Assembly (NCBI GenBank): GCA_963837265.1
Contig: CAWIMQ010000004.1
Coordinates: forward strand, 62,001-126,000
Direction of reading: 5' to 3'
DNA length: 64,000 nt
Origin: DATBLE01 sp963837265
GTDB taxonomy: Bacteria; Actinomycetota; Thermoleophilia; Gaiellales; Gaiellaceae
Shown here: positions 56,107 to 64,000 of the stretch, piece by piece
Layout of the letters: the number at the start of each line of letters is the position of its first letter
Position numbering within the stretch: the first letter of the stretch is position 1
The notes under the pieces: generated by a model
What the model saw: only the letters and a program-made list of their open reading frames with translations
The model's database searches: none
What the model was told of the DNA's origin: nothing
Program-made: the position numbers and the translations under genes

Positions 56107-57450
56107 TTGAGGGTCGCAGGGGCTGCTGCGCTGGCGTTGCTGACGCCGCTCGTCGCGGCCGCCGGGCCGGCAACCTCGACCCCGTTACTCGAGGTTGCCG
56201 CGACGTCGGGCGCGACCTCGGCGGTCGTCCGCTGGCACGCCCCCCCGGGCGCCGGAGTGACCGTGGAGTACGGCCGCGACCACAGGCTCGGCCTCTGGGC
56301 GCCGCCTGCCGCGGCTGGGACGGCCACGACCGTCCTGACCGGGCTGGAGCCGGCCACGCCCTACGACTACCGGGTGACCGTCGATGCGGGCGGACGGCGA
56401 GCCCGGGCGGACGGGTCGTTCACGACCCGTGCGCTCGGCGACGTGAGGGCGGAGATCAGGAGCGGGACGCTGGTCGTGAACGCGAAGCCGATCTTCCCCC
56501 GGATGGTGTTTCGGTCGTGTGTGTCCGCCATCACCGCCGACCTCCTCGCCGGGATCAACCTGTTCATGGGCGCCTGCGACGGCCGCGAGGGCGACTTCGT
56601 GCGGGCGCTAGCCGGCCGGGCGTTCGCAGTCCCGAACATCGTCGGGCGCGCGGACGGCCGCGGAGTGATCGGCTGGCACCTGCTCGACGAGGCGGACCTC
56701 TACGTCCGGCCGCGGTCCCTCCCGCTGCTGCCCGCGTCGGCGAAGGGAAGGCGGGTCACCTTCCTGACCCTGACCAGCCACTTCTGGGCCGGTGCGGCCC
56801 CGGGGCCCCTCCCCCGTGAGCTGTACCCGGAGATGGTCGCCCGCGCCGGGGTGATCGGCTTCACCGCCTATCCGCTCACGTCGTGGTGCCGGCGCGCGTT
56901 CGGCGCGGTGCTCGGGGCCCAGCAGGCGCTGGTCTCGCTGGCGGCCGGGAAGCCGACCTACCAGTGGATCGAGGCGGCTCCGATGGGAGACAGCCGCTGC
57001 TACCGCAACGGCCGATTCACGCCGACGGCCGGCACTGTGCGAGCCGAGGTCTGGCTTGCAATCGTCGGGGGCGCCAAGGGCATCGGGTACTTCCCGTACG
57101 ACTGGCCGCCCGATGTGCGAACGGAGGTCGTGTCGATTAACCAGGAGATCGCCGCCCTCGCCCCGGCGCTGCTCTCGCCGCTGATCCCGCCCTTGACCTC
57201 CAGCGGCACCGCTCCCGTCAAGGCGACGGCCCGGGCGTACAACGGTGCGACCTACGTGATCGCCGTCAACTCGACCGGCCGGGCGCATGTGGGGCGGTTC
57301 GCGCTTCCCGACCTGAAGCAGGCGGCCTCGCTCTCGCTGTGGGGTGAAGGCCGCTCCGTCGAGGTGGGATCGGGCGGGAAGGTGGTCGACACCTTTGCTC
57401 CGTTTGCGGTCCACGTGTACATCGCGGCACCGGTGCCCGCCGGGACCTGA
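56107..57450 (+). CDS. Secreted protein with fibronectin type III domain and glycosidase-like region
   Basis: The 447-residue protein has a signal peptide (AGAAALALLTPLVAAAG). An Fn3-like domain (about 30-110; SAVVRWHAPPGAGVTVEYG ... GLEPATPYDYRVTV) follows, then a TIM-barrel-like region with IGWHLLDEADLYV, IGFTAYPLTSWC and KPTYQWIEAAPMG. The tail is all-beta (VKATARAYNGATYVIAVNSTG). The arrangement resembles glycoside hydrolases, with LLDEADL offering a candidate acid, but activity is unproven. The start is TTG 56107. Confidence 0.72.
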   Translation: MRVAGAAALALLTPLVAAAGPATSTPLLEVAATSGATSAVVRWHAPPGAGVTVEYGRDHRLGLWAPPAAAGTATTVLTGLEPATPYDYRVTVDAGGRRARADGSFTTRALGDVRAEIRSGTLVVNAKPIFPRMVFRSCVSAITADLLAGINLFMGACDGREGDFVRALAGRAFAVPNIVGRADGRGVIGWHLLDEADLYVRPRSLPLLPASAKGRRVTFLTLTSHFWAGAAPGPLPRELYPEMVARAGVIGFTAYPLTSWCRRAFGAVLGAQQALVSLAAGKPTYQWIEAAPMGDSRCYRNGRFTPTAGTVRAEVWLAIVGGAKGIGYFPYDWPPDVRTEVVSINQEIAALAPALLSPLIPPLTSSGTAPVKATARAYNGATYVIAVNSTGRAHVGRFALPDLKQAASLSLWGEGRSVEVGSGGKVVDTFAPFAVHVYIAAPVPAGT

Positions 57451-57627
57451 ACGGCGAGACCGGCCCCTCGGCCGCTCGATACGCGCGGCGTACCACCGAC
57501 GGGGAATCGGCGGCGAGGCGCAGCCGGACCGTGACGAGAACGGCACCGGCGACGGCGGGTCGCGAAAGGTGCCGCAGGCTGCTCCGGCGGCCCGGGACCC
57601 CCGCGGCAGTCTTTACGGTGCCCGGGG

Positions 57628-58641
57628 TCAGCGAAAGAGCGCGCTGTAGGCGTGCAGCGCAGGCTGGCCGCCGAGGTGCGCGTACAGCACGGTCGCACTG
57701 CGCGGGATCTCGCCCGTGGAGACGAGGTCGATCAGCCCGGCCATCGACTTGCCCTCGTACACCGGGTCGGTCAGCATCCCTTCGAGGCGGGCTGCGAGCC
57801 GGATTGCTTCCAGGGTCCGCTCGTTCGGGATGCCGTAGGTGCCGGCGTGATAGCGCTCGTCGAGGACGATCTCGTCGGCTCGAAGCTCACGGCCCACCCC
57901 GATCAGCTCGGCGGTCGCCCGGGCAATTCGCGTGACCTGCTCGCGGGTCTCATCCGGCTTCGCCGAGCCGTCGATGCCGATCACGCGGCGCGCGCTGTCC
58001 TGGGCGGCGAAGCCGGCGACCATTCCGGCCTGCGTGCTGCCGGTCACCGAGCAGACGACCACGGTGTCGAAGAAGACGCCCAGCTCCTGCTCCTGTTCTG
58101 CCACCTCGCGCGCCCACCGCGCGTAGCCGAGACCCCCCAGAGGATGGTCGGATGCTCCCGCAGGGATCGCGTACGGCCTGCCGCCCCGAGCCTCGACGTC
58201 GGCGAGCGCCTGCTCCCAGCTCTGCTTGAAGCCGATCCCGAAGTCGGCCTCGACGAGCCGCACGTCTGCGCCGAGGATCCGGCTGAGCAGGATGTTCCCG
58301 ACGCGGTCGTAGACAGCGTCCGGCCAGGACACCCAGCTCTCCTGGACGAGCACGCAGTCGAGCCCCGCACGGGCGGCGACCGCCGCCACCTGCCGGGTGT
58401 GGTTCGACTGGACGCCTCCGATCGAGACCAGCGTGTCGCACCCCTTGCCGAGCGCCTCCGCGACCAGGTATTCGAGCTTCCGCGTCTTGTTGCCGCCGAA
58501 GGCGAGCCCCGAGGCGACGTCGTCACGTTTCGCCCACAGCGAGGCGCCGCCGAGGTGGGCCGTCAGCCGCTCCAGCGGCTGGATCGGCGAAGGGCCGAAG
58601 AGAAGCGGGTAGCGGTCGAACCGGTCGAGCCCCGCAGGCAC
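57628..58641 (-). CDS. acdS: 1-Aminocyclopropane-1-carboxylate deaminase
   Basis: This PLP enzyme converts ACC, the ethylene precursor of plants, to 2-oxobutyrate and ammonia. The 337-residue protein matches AcdS length and motifs closely: LDRFDRYPLLFGPSPIQPL, GLAFGGNKTRKLEYL with the PLP Lys, SIGGVQSNHTRQVAAVAA, VCSVTGSTQAGMVAGFA, YGIPNERTLEAIRLA and VLYAHLGGQPALHAYS. These last two include the Glu and Leu that, as I recall, separate ACC deaminase from D-cysteine desulfhydrase. It implies contact with plants or ACC-containing soil. It is preceded by tandem repeats. Confidence 0.9.
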   Translation of the reverse strand: MPAGLDRFDRYPLLFGPSPIQPLERLTAHLGGASLWAKRDDVASGLAFGGNKTRKLEYLVAEALGKGCDTLVSIGGVQSNHTRQVAAVAARAGLDCVLVQESWVSWPDAVYDRVGNILLSRILGADVRLVEADFGIGFKQSWEQALADVEARGGRPYAIPAGASDHPLGGLGYARWAREVAEQEQELGVFFDTVVVCSVTGSTQAGMVAGFAAQDSARRVIGIDGSAKPDETREQVTRIARATAELIGVGRELRADEIVLDERYHAGTYGIPNERTLEAIRLAARLEGMLTDPVYEGKSMAGLIDLVSTGEIPRSATVLYAHLGGQPALHAYSALFR

Positions 58642-58678
58642 GCGGCGAGTCTAGACACGTCCCATGCCCGGCAGCAGG

Positions 58679-58832
58679 TGTGACGATTTGCCGACTCTTC
58701 CTGCACGGCCGGTACCTGGCACTCCAGGTGTGACGATTCCGTGCCTCCTCCTCCACTGGCGGTACCTGGCACTCCAGGTGTGACGATTCCGTGCCTCCTC
58801 CTCCACTGGCGGTACCTGGCACTCCAGGTGTG
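58679..58832. repeat. 50-bp tandem repeats, each with a hairpin
   Basis: Two identical 50-bp units begin at 58711 and 58761. A partial third begins at 58811, and a decayed unit precedes 58711. Each holds ACCTGG-CACT-CCAGGT (6-bp stem). This lies in a 334-base gene-free stretch between acdS and the isochorismatase-family gene. Unit spacing is regular but there are no unique spacers, so it is not a CRISPR array. The rest of the gap (58833-58975) shows nothing I can identify. Confidence 0.85.
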
Positions 58833-58975
58833 TCGAAACGGGAACGTTCGTCCGCGGAGGCGGGCAAGAGCCTCGCGCTCGGGTTCCGGCCGGCTGCGCG
58901 TGCCCGCTGCGCCTCTCCGTCCGCTACGGCCTCCCCGTCTACCCGGCGGTCGCTGCGGGTGGTTAGGCCCTACGG

Positions 58976-59575
58976 TCAGCGAGAAGGAGAACCGCTCACG
59001 GCGGGCTCCGGCAGCCCGACGAGGCACTTCAGCTCGTCGAGGGAGACGACGTCGGCGAAGCCGTTCTGGAGGGTCGCGAACGTGACGCGCGCGATCTCGT
59101 CCCGGCCGACCACCAGGCCGTCGGGGCCGACGAGGTCGAATGTCTCGACCGCGTCGGCGACGAAGTAGCAGCGGTAGCCGAGTGCCTGGGCGGCGCGTGT
59201 CGTCGTGTCGCAGCATTTCTGTGTCTGCATGCCGGCGACGACGACGGCGTCGATTCCGGCCGAGCGAAGCAGATCGTCGAGATCCGTCTCGTGGAACGAG
59301 CTGGCCGTGTGCTTGACGACCCGGGCCTCGCCGGCGCGAGGCGCGACGGACTCGTGGATCTCGAAGCCCGTCGTCCCGGGCACGAAGCCGCCCTTTCCCG
59401 AGCCGCCGCGGCGCGCGTGCTGGACGTGGACGACCAGCATCCCGGCCTCGCGCGCGAGCACCAGGAGCTCCGCGGCCGCCGCGACGAACCCGGCTCGCGG
59501 CTCGCGCGGCGGCAGCCAGTAGTCGTTCTGGATGTCGACCAGGAGCAGCGCCGACTTCCGCGGGTCGAGCGGCAC
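58976..59575 (-). CDS. Isochorismatase-family cysteine hydrolase
   Basis: The 199-residue protein has the Asp-Lys-Cys triad: ALLLVDIQNDYWLP (Asp), ARVVKHTASSFHETDLDDLL (Lys) and VVVAGMQTQKCCDTTTRAAQALGY (Cys). The family includes nicotinamidases and carbamoylases. No metal-site His pair typical of nicotinamidase is visible, so the substrate is open. Confidence 0.87.
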   Translation of the reverse strand: MPLDPRKSALLLVDIQNDYWLPPREPRAGFVAAAAELLVLAREAGMLVVHVQHARRGGSGKGGFVPGTTGFEIHESVAPRAGEARVVKHTASSFHETDLDDLLRSAGIDAVVVAGMQTQKCCDTTTRAAQALGYRCYFVADAVETFDLVGPDGLVVGRDEIARVTFATLQNGFADVVSLDELKCLVGLPEPAVSGSPSR

Positions 59576-59612
59576 ACACCGACGCTATGCCGTCGGCGAC
59601 CCGGGTGCCTGA

Positions 59613-60554
59613 TCAGGATCGGCTGCCGACCGCGCGCGGGTTCGGCAGCGGCGTGAGCAGCGGCTCGACCTGCTCGCGCAGGTGCTCGAACGCAGGCGGC
59701 AGCGAGAGACGCTCGCCGAGGTGGTCGGCCGGCTCGTCGACCGCGAAGCCCGGACCGATCGTCGCGATCTCGAACAGGACGCCGCTCGGTTCGCGGAAGT
59801 AGACGGATCGGAAGTAGAACCGGTCGATGACGGGAGTCGGGCTCGCCCCGGCATCGAGCACCCGCCGGCGCCAGGCCTCGTGCTCGTCCATCGGTGAGGC
59901 CCAGGCCACGTGATGAACAGTCCCCGCTCCTCCCGTGCCGGCCGTGTCCGGGCGGTCGTAGACGTAGAGGGAGCCGCGTTCCTCTCCGCGCGACTCGAAG
60001 GCGTCCTCACCCGCCGGTGCGAGCCCCATCCCCTGCTCGAGGAAGCGACGGCTCTGCCCCGGGTCGAACGCATACGCACGTACCGAGTCGAAGCCCTGGA
60101 GGGCGAGCCCGGCCGGGATGTCCGGATGGTCGGCGACCAGCGGCGGGTCGTCCGCCCTCGAGGTGAGAAGCTCGAGCTCGAGGCCTTCGGGGTCGTGGAA
60201 CAGCAGGCTCGACTCGGCCCGCTCCGCCTCCACCCCGGCCGCGGCGAGCCGGCGCTCCCAGAAGTCGAGCGCCTCGCCGGAAGCGACGCGCCAGACGACC
60301 CGGTAGACCATGCCTGCCCCGGCACGGCCGCGGCGAGCGCCCGGATATTCGAAGAACGTCAGGTCGGAGCCGTACGAGCCCCGCTCGTCGGCGTAGAACA
60401 GGTGGTAGACGGTCGGGTCATCCTGATTGACGCTCTTCTTGACCATGCGCAGGCCGAGCACGCCGACGTAGAAGTCGACGTTCGCAGGCGCGTCGGCGGT
60501 GATGCACGTGACGTGGTGGATGCCCTCGAGGCGCATCTGACGTTCATGGATCAT
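59613..60554 (-). CDS. Ring-cleaving dioxygenase (VOC/glyoxalase family, MhqO-like)
   Basis: The 313-residue protein has two VOC modules: LEGIHHVTCITADAPANVDFYVGVLGLRMVKKSVNQDD and TVHHVAWASPMDEHEAWRRR. It ends FYFRSVYFREPSGVLFEIATIGPGF with a metal-binding Glu. The pattern fits MhqA/MhqO hydroquinone-type dioxygenases acting on (chloro)hydroquinones. It is separated from the isochorismatase-family gene by about 37 bases. Confidence 0.85.
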   Translation of the reverse strand: MIHERQMRLEGIHHVTCITADAPANVDFYVGVLGLRMVKKSVNQDDPTVYHLFYADERGSYGSDLTFFEYPGARRGRAGAGMVYRVVWRVASGEALDFWERRLAAAGVEAERAESSLLFHDPEGLELELLTSRADDPPLVADHPDIPAGLALQGFDSVRAYAFDPGQSRRFLEQGMGLAPAGEDAFESRGEERGSLYVYDRPDTAGTGGAGTVHHVAWASPMDEHEAWRRRVLDAGASPTPVIDRFYFRSVYFREPSGVLFEIATIGPGFAVDEPADHLGERLSLPPAFEHLREQVEPLLTPLPNPRAVGSRS

Positions 60555-60592
60555 GCCCGACGTCGGTCGGGGCCCGCGGCCGGAGTGCTCGC

Positions 60593-62158
60593 TCAGCCGC
60601 CGATGGGGAGCTCGAACCAGAACGTCGAGCCCTCGTCCTCGACGCTCGTGAACCCGATCTGGCCGCCGTGCGCCTCGACGATCTCGCGGGCGACCGAGAG
60701 GCCGAGTCCGACACCCGGGATCCCGCTGGCGCGAGCCTCGCCCCGGAAGAACTTGGTGAAGACGCGCGACTGGTGCTCCGCGGGGATGCCGAGACCCTCG
60801 TCCTCCACGGACACGCGAACGCGATCGCCGTCGCGCCGCCCGACGACGGCCACGCGGCCGCCGTCGGGCGAGTACTTGACCGCGTTGGCGAGCAGGTTCG
60901 AGACGACCTGGGCGAGGCGGTCGCGGTCGCCGCGCACGACCATCCCCCCCGTCGGTACGTCGACGACGAGCTCGTGCCCCTCCGCGTCGGAGGCGGCGAG
61001 CTCGACCTCGTTGCGCACCACGCCCGCGAGGTCGACCGGGTTCGACTTCAGCTCGAGGCGGCCGCTGTCGCCTTCCGCCGAGAGGAACCCCTCGACGAGC
61101 CCGGCCAGGCGCTGCCCCTGGTCGTGGATGATCTCGACGTAGCGGCGCAGCGCCACCGGCTCCGTGTCGCGCCGCAGGATCAGGCTCGTGTAGCCGAGGA
61201 TGCTCGCGAGCGGCGTCCTCAGCTCGTGGGAGACGATCGTGATCAGCTCCGACTTCGCGGTCTCGCTCTGCCGGAGCTGCTCGTTCTGGCGCTCGAGGCT
61301 CCGCCTTCCCTGCTCGAGCGAACCGGCCATCGAGTTGAACGCGCTCGTCAGCTCCTGGACCTCCGCGGGCCGGCCCTGCGGGATCCGGATCGAGAAGTCG
61401 CCGCCGGCGATCCTGGCCGCGCCGCCGGCGACGTCGCGGACCGGGTGCGCGACCGAGCGGACGAGGTAGCTCATCACGAGGAGCAGGACGAGGCCGGAGG
61501 CCCCGAGCGCGATCACGCCGGCCAGCACCGCCTGGCTCGCCCGGTGACGGGCCGCGGAGGCATGGCTGGAGGCGAGCTGGTCCTCGCTGGCGAGGAGCTG
61601 CGACAGGCCGCTGCGGATCTCTCCGATCCGCATCAGGCCCTCCCTCGAGGCGTCGGCCGACTGGGCGGCGGCCGGGCTCTGGATCGCGATCGAGATCAGC
61701 GGAATGCCGTACTCGGACACATACGAGCGGATCCGGCCGACCGTGGTGGCCACGAGCTTCGCCTGGCCCGGCTGGTCGGCGACGAGGAGCTGCAGCTCCG
61801 CGGTCGCCGCCGGAAGGTTCTCTCTCGCGAGGTTCCAGCTCTCGCGGATCCGCGAGTTGCGCGTCAGCGCGAACCCGCGCAGGCTCTGCTCGAGGTCGTC
61901 GACGACGCGCTCTAGCCGGAGCGTGGACGCCGTCACCCGGTTGACGTTGACCTGCTCGTCCGTCGAGCCGCGCAGGTTCGACATCGCGAGCAGCACGAGC
62001 GCGAAGGCGAGCGAGACGAGCAGGGCGAGGAGGCCGATCGCGCCGAGCACGCGCGCGGCGATCGGCGCGTCGCGGACACGGATGTAGACACGGTGCAGCC
62101 GGTCGCGCAGCCGCCCGGGGGCGGAGGGCTCAGGCTGCCAGGCCAAGGAGCGCCGCAA
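60593..62158 (-). CDS. Membrane histidine kinase with CHASE3-like sensor and HAMP
   Basis: The 521-residue protein has two transmembrane segments (about 39-59 and 210-230) flanking a CHASE3-like helical sensor (SLRGFALTRNSRIRESW). A HAMP linker (VRSVAHPVRDVAGGAARIAGGD), HisKA (IVSHELRTPLASILGYTSL) and HATPase (LAQVVSNLLANAVKYSPDGG, VEDEGLGIPAEHQSRVFTKFFRG, GVGLGLSVAREIVEAHGG) follow. The TTG start overlaps the receiver gene by 29 bases, so they form a cognate pair. Confidence 0.92.
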   Translation of the reverse strand: MRRSLAWQPEPSAPGRLRDRLHRVYIRVRDAPIAARVLGAIGLLALLVSLAFALVLLAMSNLRGSTDEQVNVNRVTASTLRLERVVDDLEQSLRGFALTRNSRIRESWNLARENLPAATAELQLLVADQPGQAKLVATTVGRIRSYVSEYGIPLISIAIQSPAAAQSADASREGLMRIGEIRSGLSQLLASEDQLASSHASAARHRASQAVLAGVIALGASGLVLLLVMSYLVRSVAHPVRDVAGGAARIAGGDFSIRIPQGRPAEVQELTSAFNSMAGSLEQGRRSLERQNEQLRQSETAKSELITIVSHELRTPLASILGYTSLILRRDTEPVALRRYVEIIHDQGQRLAGLVEGFLSAEGDSGRLELKSNPVDLAGVVRNEVELAASDAEGHELVVDVPTGGMVVRGDRDRLAQVVSNLLANAVKYSPDGGRVAVVGRRDGDRVRVSVEDEGLGIPAEHQSRVFTKFFRGEARASGIPGVGLGLSVAREIVEAHGGQIGFTSVEDEGSTFWFELPIGG

Positions 62159-62498
62159 CCGTCGCGGACAGCTCGTCCGGGTCGAACGGCTTGGACACGA
62201 ATGCGACCGCGCCGGCCTGGCGGGCCTCCTCGCGATCGATCTCCGCGGCGAAGGCGGAGACGACGACGCAGTGCGCCGCCCCGGGGCCGGAATCCGCGCT
62301 CAACTGCCGCACGACCTCGAGCCCCGAGCCTCCGGGCATCATCACGTCGACGAGGGCGACGTCGGGCCGGAACCGCCTGGCGATCTCGATCGCCTCGGGG
62401 ACGGTGCCCGCCTCCTCGAACGAGTAGTCGCCCACCAGCGCGACCCGCATCAGCTCCCGGAGCGCCGGCTCGTCGTCGCAGATGAGGATCCTGGCGAC
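62130..62498 (-). CDS. Stand-alone response regulator receiver
   Basis: The 122-residue CheY-like receiver has the acidic pair ILICDDEPALREL, phospho-acceptor Asp in DVALVDVMMPGGSG, VVVSAF and switch Lys in FVSKPFDPDEL. It has no output domain. No ATG, GTG or TTG begins the domain in frame; a GTC (62496-62498) lies 6 bases after AGGAGG, exactly where the start codon belongs. The first ATG (62450) would remove the first strand and the acidic pair. A non-standard start is therefore likely. Confidence 0.85.
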   Translation of the reverse strand, partial: VARILICDDEPALRELMRVALVGDYSFEEAGTVPEAIEIARRFRPDVALVDVMMPGGSGLEVVRQLSADSGPGAAHCVVVSAFAAEIDREEARQAGAVAFVSKPFDPDELSATVAALLGLAA

Positions 62499-62511
62499 TG
62501 TGCTCCTCCTC

Positions 62512-62982
62512 TCAGACGGTCAGCCGGAAGACGAGGAGCTCGCGCACGACCGGCTTGCGGTGCAGGGACGTGACGGTCAGCGACCCGCGGACGTTGTCGT
62601 ACAGGCCCGTGCCTCCGGCGACTGCGAGCGCGTAGATGAGGCGAGAGCCGATCACGCCTTCCGCGACGATCGAGCCCCTGGGGAGGACGTAGGTTGCTGT
62701 GCAGCTCTGGCTGGACGGAGCGACCACGGTGCAGAGCATGGTCACGCGACCGATCGACTTCGGCGTGATCCGCTTGTTGTACAGTCGCGCGACGTAGACG
62801 TCGACATCGCCCACGCCACTCCCCGCCTCACCCTGGTCCAGATGCGTGTGACGTGCCCCGACGGCGCTGATCGTAATCACTCCCGGGCCCGTCAGCGCCT
62901 CGGCCCCGGACAGGGCGAGTGTCGCGGAGAGCGACACAGCGGCGACGGTGACTCCTGCCAGCAACCGCCCTGAGTTCGTCAT
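62512..62982 (-). CDS. Secreted dirigent/allene-oxide-cyclase-like barrel protein
   Basis: The 156-residue protein has a signal peptide (LLAGVTVAAVSLSATLALSGAEA) and a beta-barrel pattern: DVYVARLYNKRITPKSIGRVTMLCTVV ... YVLPRGSIVAEGVIG ... GGTGLYDNVRGSLTVTSL. The GGTGxYxxxxG signature occurs in dirigent and allene-oxide-cyclase-like proteins. Two Cys (MLC and QSC) may pair. Function is unknown. It starts at ATG 62982 with GGGGG upstream. It lies just before the receiver gene on the same strand. Confidence 0.75.
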   Translation of the reverse strand: MTNSGRLLAGVTVAAVSLSATLALSGAEALTGPGVITISAVGARHTHLDQGEAGSGVGDVDVYVARLYNKRITPKSIGRVTMLCTVVAPSSQSCTATYVLPRGSIVAEGVIGSRLIYALAVAGGTGLYDNVRGSLTVTSLHRKPVVRELLVFRLTV

Positions 62983-63215
62983 CGAGGTGGTCCCCCTTTG
63001 TCGATGAGCCGCGAATGATGCCCGGTGTCGAGGCACCTTGGAGACGTGGCTCACCTGATCCGATGCGTTGCCGGGCGGCAACGAGACGTGTCCCGAATGG
63101 TTCGCCTCGGGACCGGCGGCTCCTCCGATCGGCCAGCGGCATCGTGCCGTGAGGCTAGCGCCGCGGCCAGGCCGGGGAAACACTCGAACGAGGGACTTCC
63201 GGGAGAATTGCCGGC

Positions 63216-63917
63216 GTGGACGAGCTCGACCTGCTCGACTGGAAGCGACATGTCTTCTCGGCCTACGCGGACGTGCGGTCGGCGTCCGATCCGCCGAACG
63301 CGTGGCGGCGGTGGCGCGCGGCCCGCGACGCCCTCTTCCGGGAGCACCCGCAGTCGCCCCTCCCGGCGGTGCGGCGAGACGGGTTCGCCGGCCTCACGTA
63401 CTTCGGCTACGACCCGGGATTCCGCGTGCTCGGGGCGGTCGATCCTGCCGCCGCCGCAGGAGACGTTCGCGACGTGGCTGCAGGTGGGGGCGAGGCGGTC
63501 CGCTTTCGGCGCTTCGCCGTCGTGCGGTTCGAGCTCGGCGGCGTCTCGCACGGGCTCGCGCTCTTCTGGCTCGAGGCGTACGGCGGCGGCGTCTTCCTGC
63601 CGTTCGCCGACGCCACCAGCGGCAACGAGACCTACGGCGGCGGCCGCTACGACCCGCGCTGGGCCTGCCCGCTCAGCCCGCCGGAGAACCGGCTCCCGGT
63701 CGCCGTTCGCGCCGGCGAGACCCACCCTGCCCGGTCGTCAGCCGTCCCACAGGCGGAAGCCGCCGACGAAGGCGTCGGCGTTCCCGCCGAGGCGCAGGCC
63801 GTCGGGGATGACGCCGAGCTCGTCCGCGAGACCGCCTCCGAGGACGACGTACTCCGGCAGGAGCGCCCTGCGGAGCAGCTCGACGGTCTCGAGCACCGCC
63901 TTCCGCCAGCGCCCTGA
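63216..63917 (+). CDS. DUF1684-family protein, internally shortened and without its normal end
   Basis: Residues 1-175 follow DUF1684: LDLLDWKRHVFSAYADVR, FFREHPQSPLP-type (LFREHPQSPLPAV), LTYFGYDPGFRVL, LFWLEAYGGGVFLPFADATSGNETYGGGRY. As I recall the family, about 30 residues including NPSCAY should follow GGGRY. Here GGGRY joins directly to DPRWACPLSPPENRLPVAVRAGE, suggesting an in-frame deletion. After VRAGE the family normally ends; here the frame runs 60 more residues antisense through the convergent kinase gene. It is possibly non-functional. Confidence 0.7.
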   Translation: MDELDLLDWKRHVFSAYADVRSASDPPNAWRRWRAARDALFREHPQSPLPAVRRDGFAGLTYFGYDPGFRVLGAVDPAAAAGDVRDVAAGGGEAVRFRRFAVVRFELGGVSHGLALFWLEAYGGGVFLPFADATSGNETYGGGRYDPRWACPLSPPENRLPVAVRAGETHPARSSAVPQAEAADEGVGVPAEAQAVGDDAELVRETASEDDVLRQERPAEQLDGLEHRLPPAP

Positions 63918-64000
63918 GCCGAGGCGCTTCCGGCCGTCGCGGCCGACGTAGTCCTCGAACGTCGCCTTCCGGAAGGGGAGGTGGCCGAGCTCCATCGGCT
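63738..64000 (-). CDS. ppgK: ROK-family kinase, polyphosphate glucokinase-like (C-terminal part)
   Basis: Only the last ~87 residues lie in the window; the gene begins beyond 64000. MELGHLPFRKATFEDYVGRDGRKRLGSGRWRKAVLETVELLRRAL, VVLGGGLADEL and GGNADAFVGGFRLW match polyphosphate/ATP-glucokinases, which make glucose 6-phosphate. ELGH is the ROK metal-site region and GGG...N the end of the sugar-kinase fold. Confidence 0.85.
   Translation of the reverse strand, partial: PMELGHLPFRKATFEDYVGRDGRKRLGSGRWRKAVLETVELLRRALLPEYVVLGGGLADELGVIPDGLRLGGNADAFVGGFRLWDG

Noticed and set aside
58679..58832. Possible CRISPR array
   Set aside because: The units are identical throughout with no unique spacers, only two to three copies, and no cas genes nearby.
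62983..63215. Coding sequence in the gap before the DUF1684 gene
   Set aside because: Open frames exist in several phases but none has a start site or family motifs; I see nothing supportable there.

Overview
The window is a G+C-rich, densely packed bacterial chromosome segment with many GTG/TTG starts and 4-base stop/start overlaps. Gene content (HU, a PimA-like mannosyltransferase, polyphosphate-glucokinase-type ROK kinase, many small actinobacterial proteins, no outer-membrane genes) suggests a soil actinobacterium. A Thermoleophilia-like lineage (Gaiella/Solirubrobacter) is my inference, not proven here. No rRNA, tRNA, CRISPR array or insertion sequence was recognised.

Layout. 1-11.5 kb is housekeeping on the minus strand: guaA (cut by the window edge), guaB, a PfkB sugar kinase, a DD-carboxypeptidase, a LysM protein, pyrF, HU, pyrE, a roadblock-like protein, rdgB, an MgtC-like protein, rph and murI, with yihY on the plus strand. 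11.5-15.6 kb (plus) holds a LivK-type binding protein, a secreted protein, a DUF72 protein and a class I amidotransferase. 15.6-27.3 kb is a nearly unbroken minus-strand run: EamA transporter, hpd, a CDF metal transporter, an alkylmercury-lyase homologue, a fumarylacetoacetase-family protein, a sarcosine-oxidase-like enzyme, hmgA, a HAD phosphatase, an AlkA-like glycosylase, an acetyltransferase, a GST, a hydrolase and a rhodanese. It combines tyrosine/homogentisate breakdown with metal and repair functions.

27.4-38.2 kb carries a FabL-like reductase, methyltransferases, a coiled-coil protein, xseAB, glycerate kinase, a flippase-like protein, a PimA-like glycosyltransferase and an adenosine-deaminase homologue. 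38.3-43.1 kb is a regulatory block with three LuxR-type proteins, a membrane HD-GYP protein and a tiny peptide gene, part of it visibly poorer in G+C. 43.2-47.7 kb has a CHAP amidase, a cupin and an OpuC-type osmoprotectant ABC transporter. 47.7-53.6 kb is a MacAB-like efflux locus with a very long adaptor. 53.6-64 kb holds an FAD disulfide oxidoreductase, an RpiB-like protein, a secreted glycosidase-like protein, ACC deaminase, an isochorismatase-family hydrolase, a ring-cleaving dioxygenase, a histidine kinase/receiver pair, a barrel protein, a damaged DUF1684 gene and the end of a ROK kinase.

Three observations stand out. (1) The alkylmercury-lyase homologue is interrupted by an in-frame UGA exactly where MerB has catalytic Cys159. 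A stem-loop with a GGUC apical loop follows 19 nt later, as expected for a selenocysteine insertion element. (2) An 81-bp palindromic repeat lies at the start of two unrelated genes, in the same frame, and in both cases it supplies the stop of the upstream gene and the only usable start of the downstream gene. Other palindromic elements lie in or between coding sequences. (3) A 26-residue peptide gene with a strong ribosome binding site and a tandem GATAW ending is divergent from the HD-GYP gene and sits among LuxR regulators, which suggests a peptide signal or small modified peptide.
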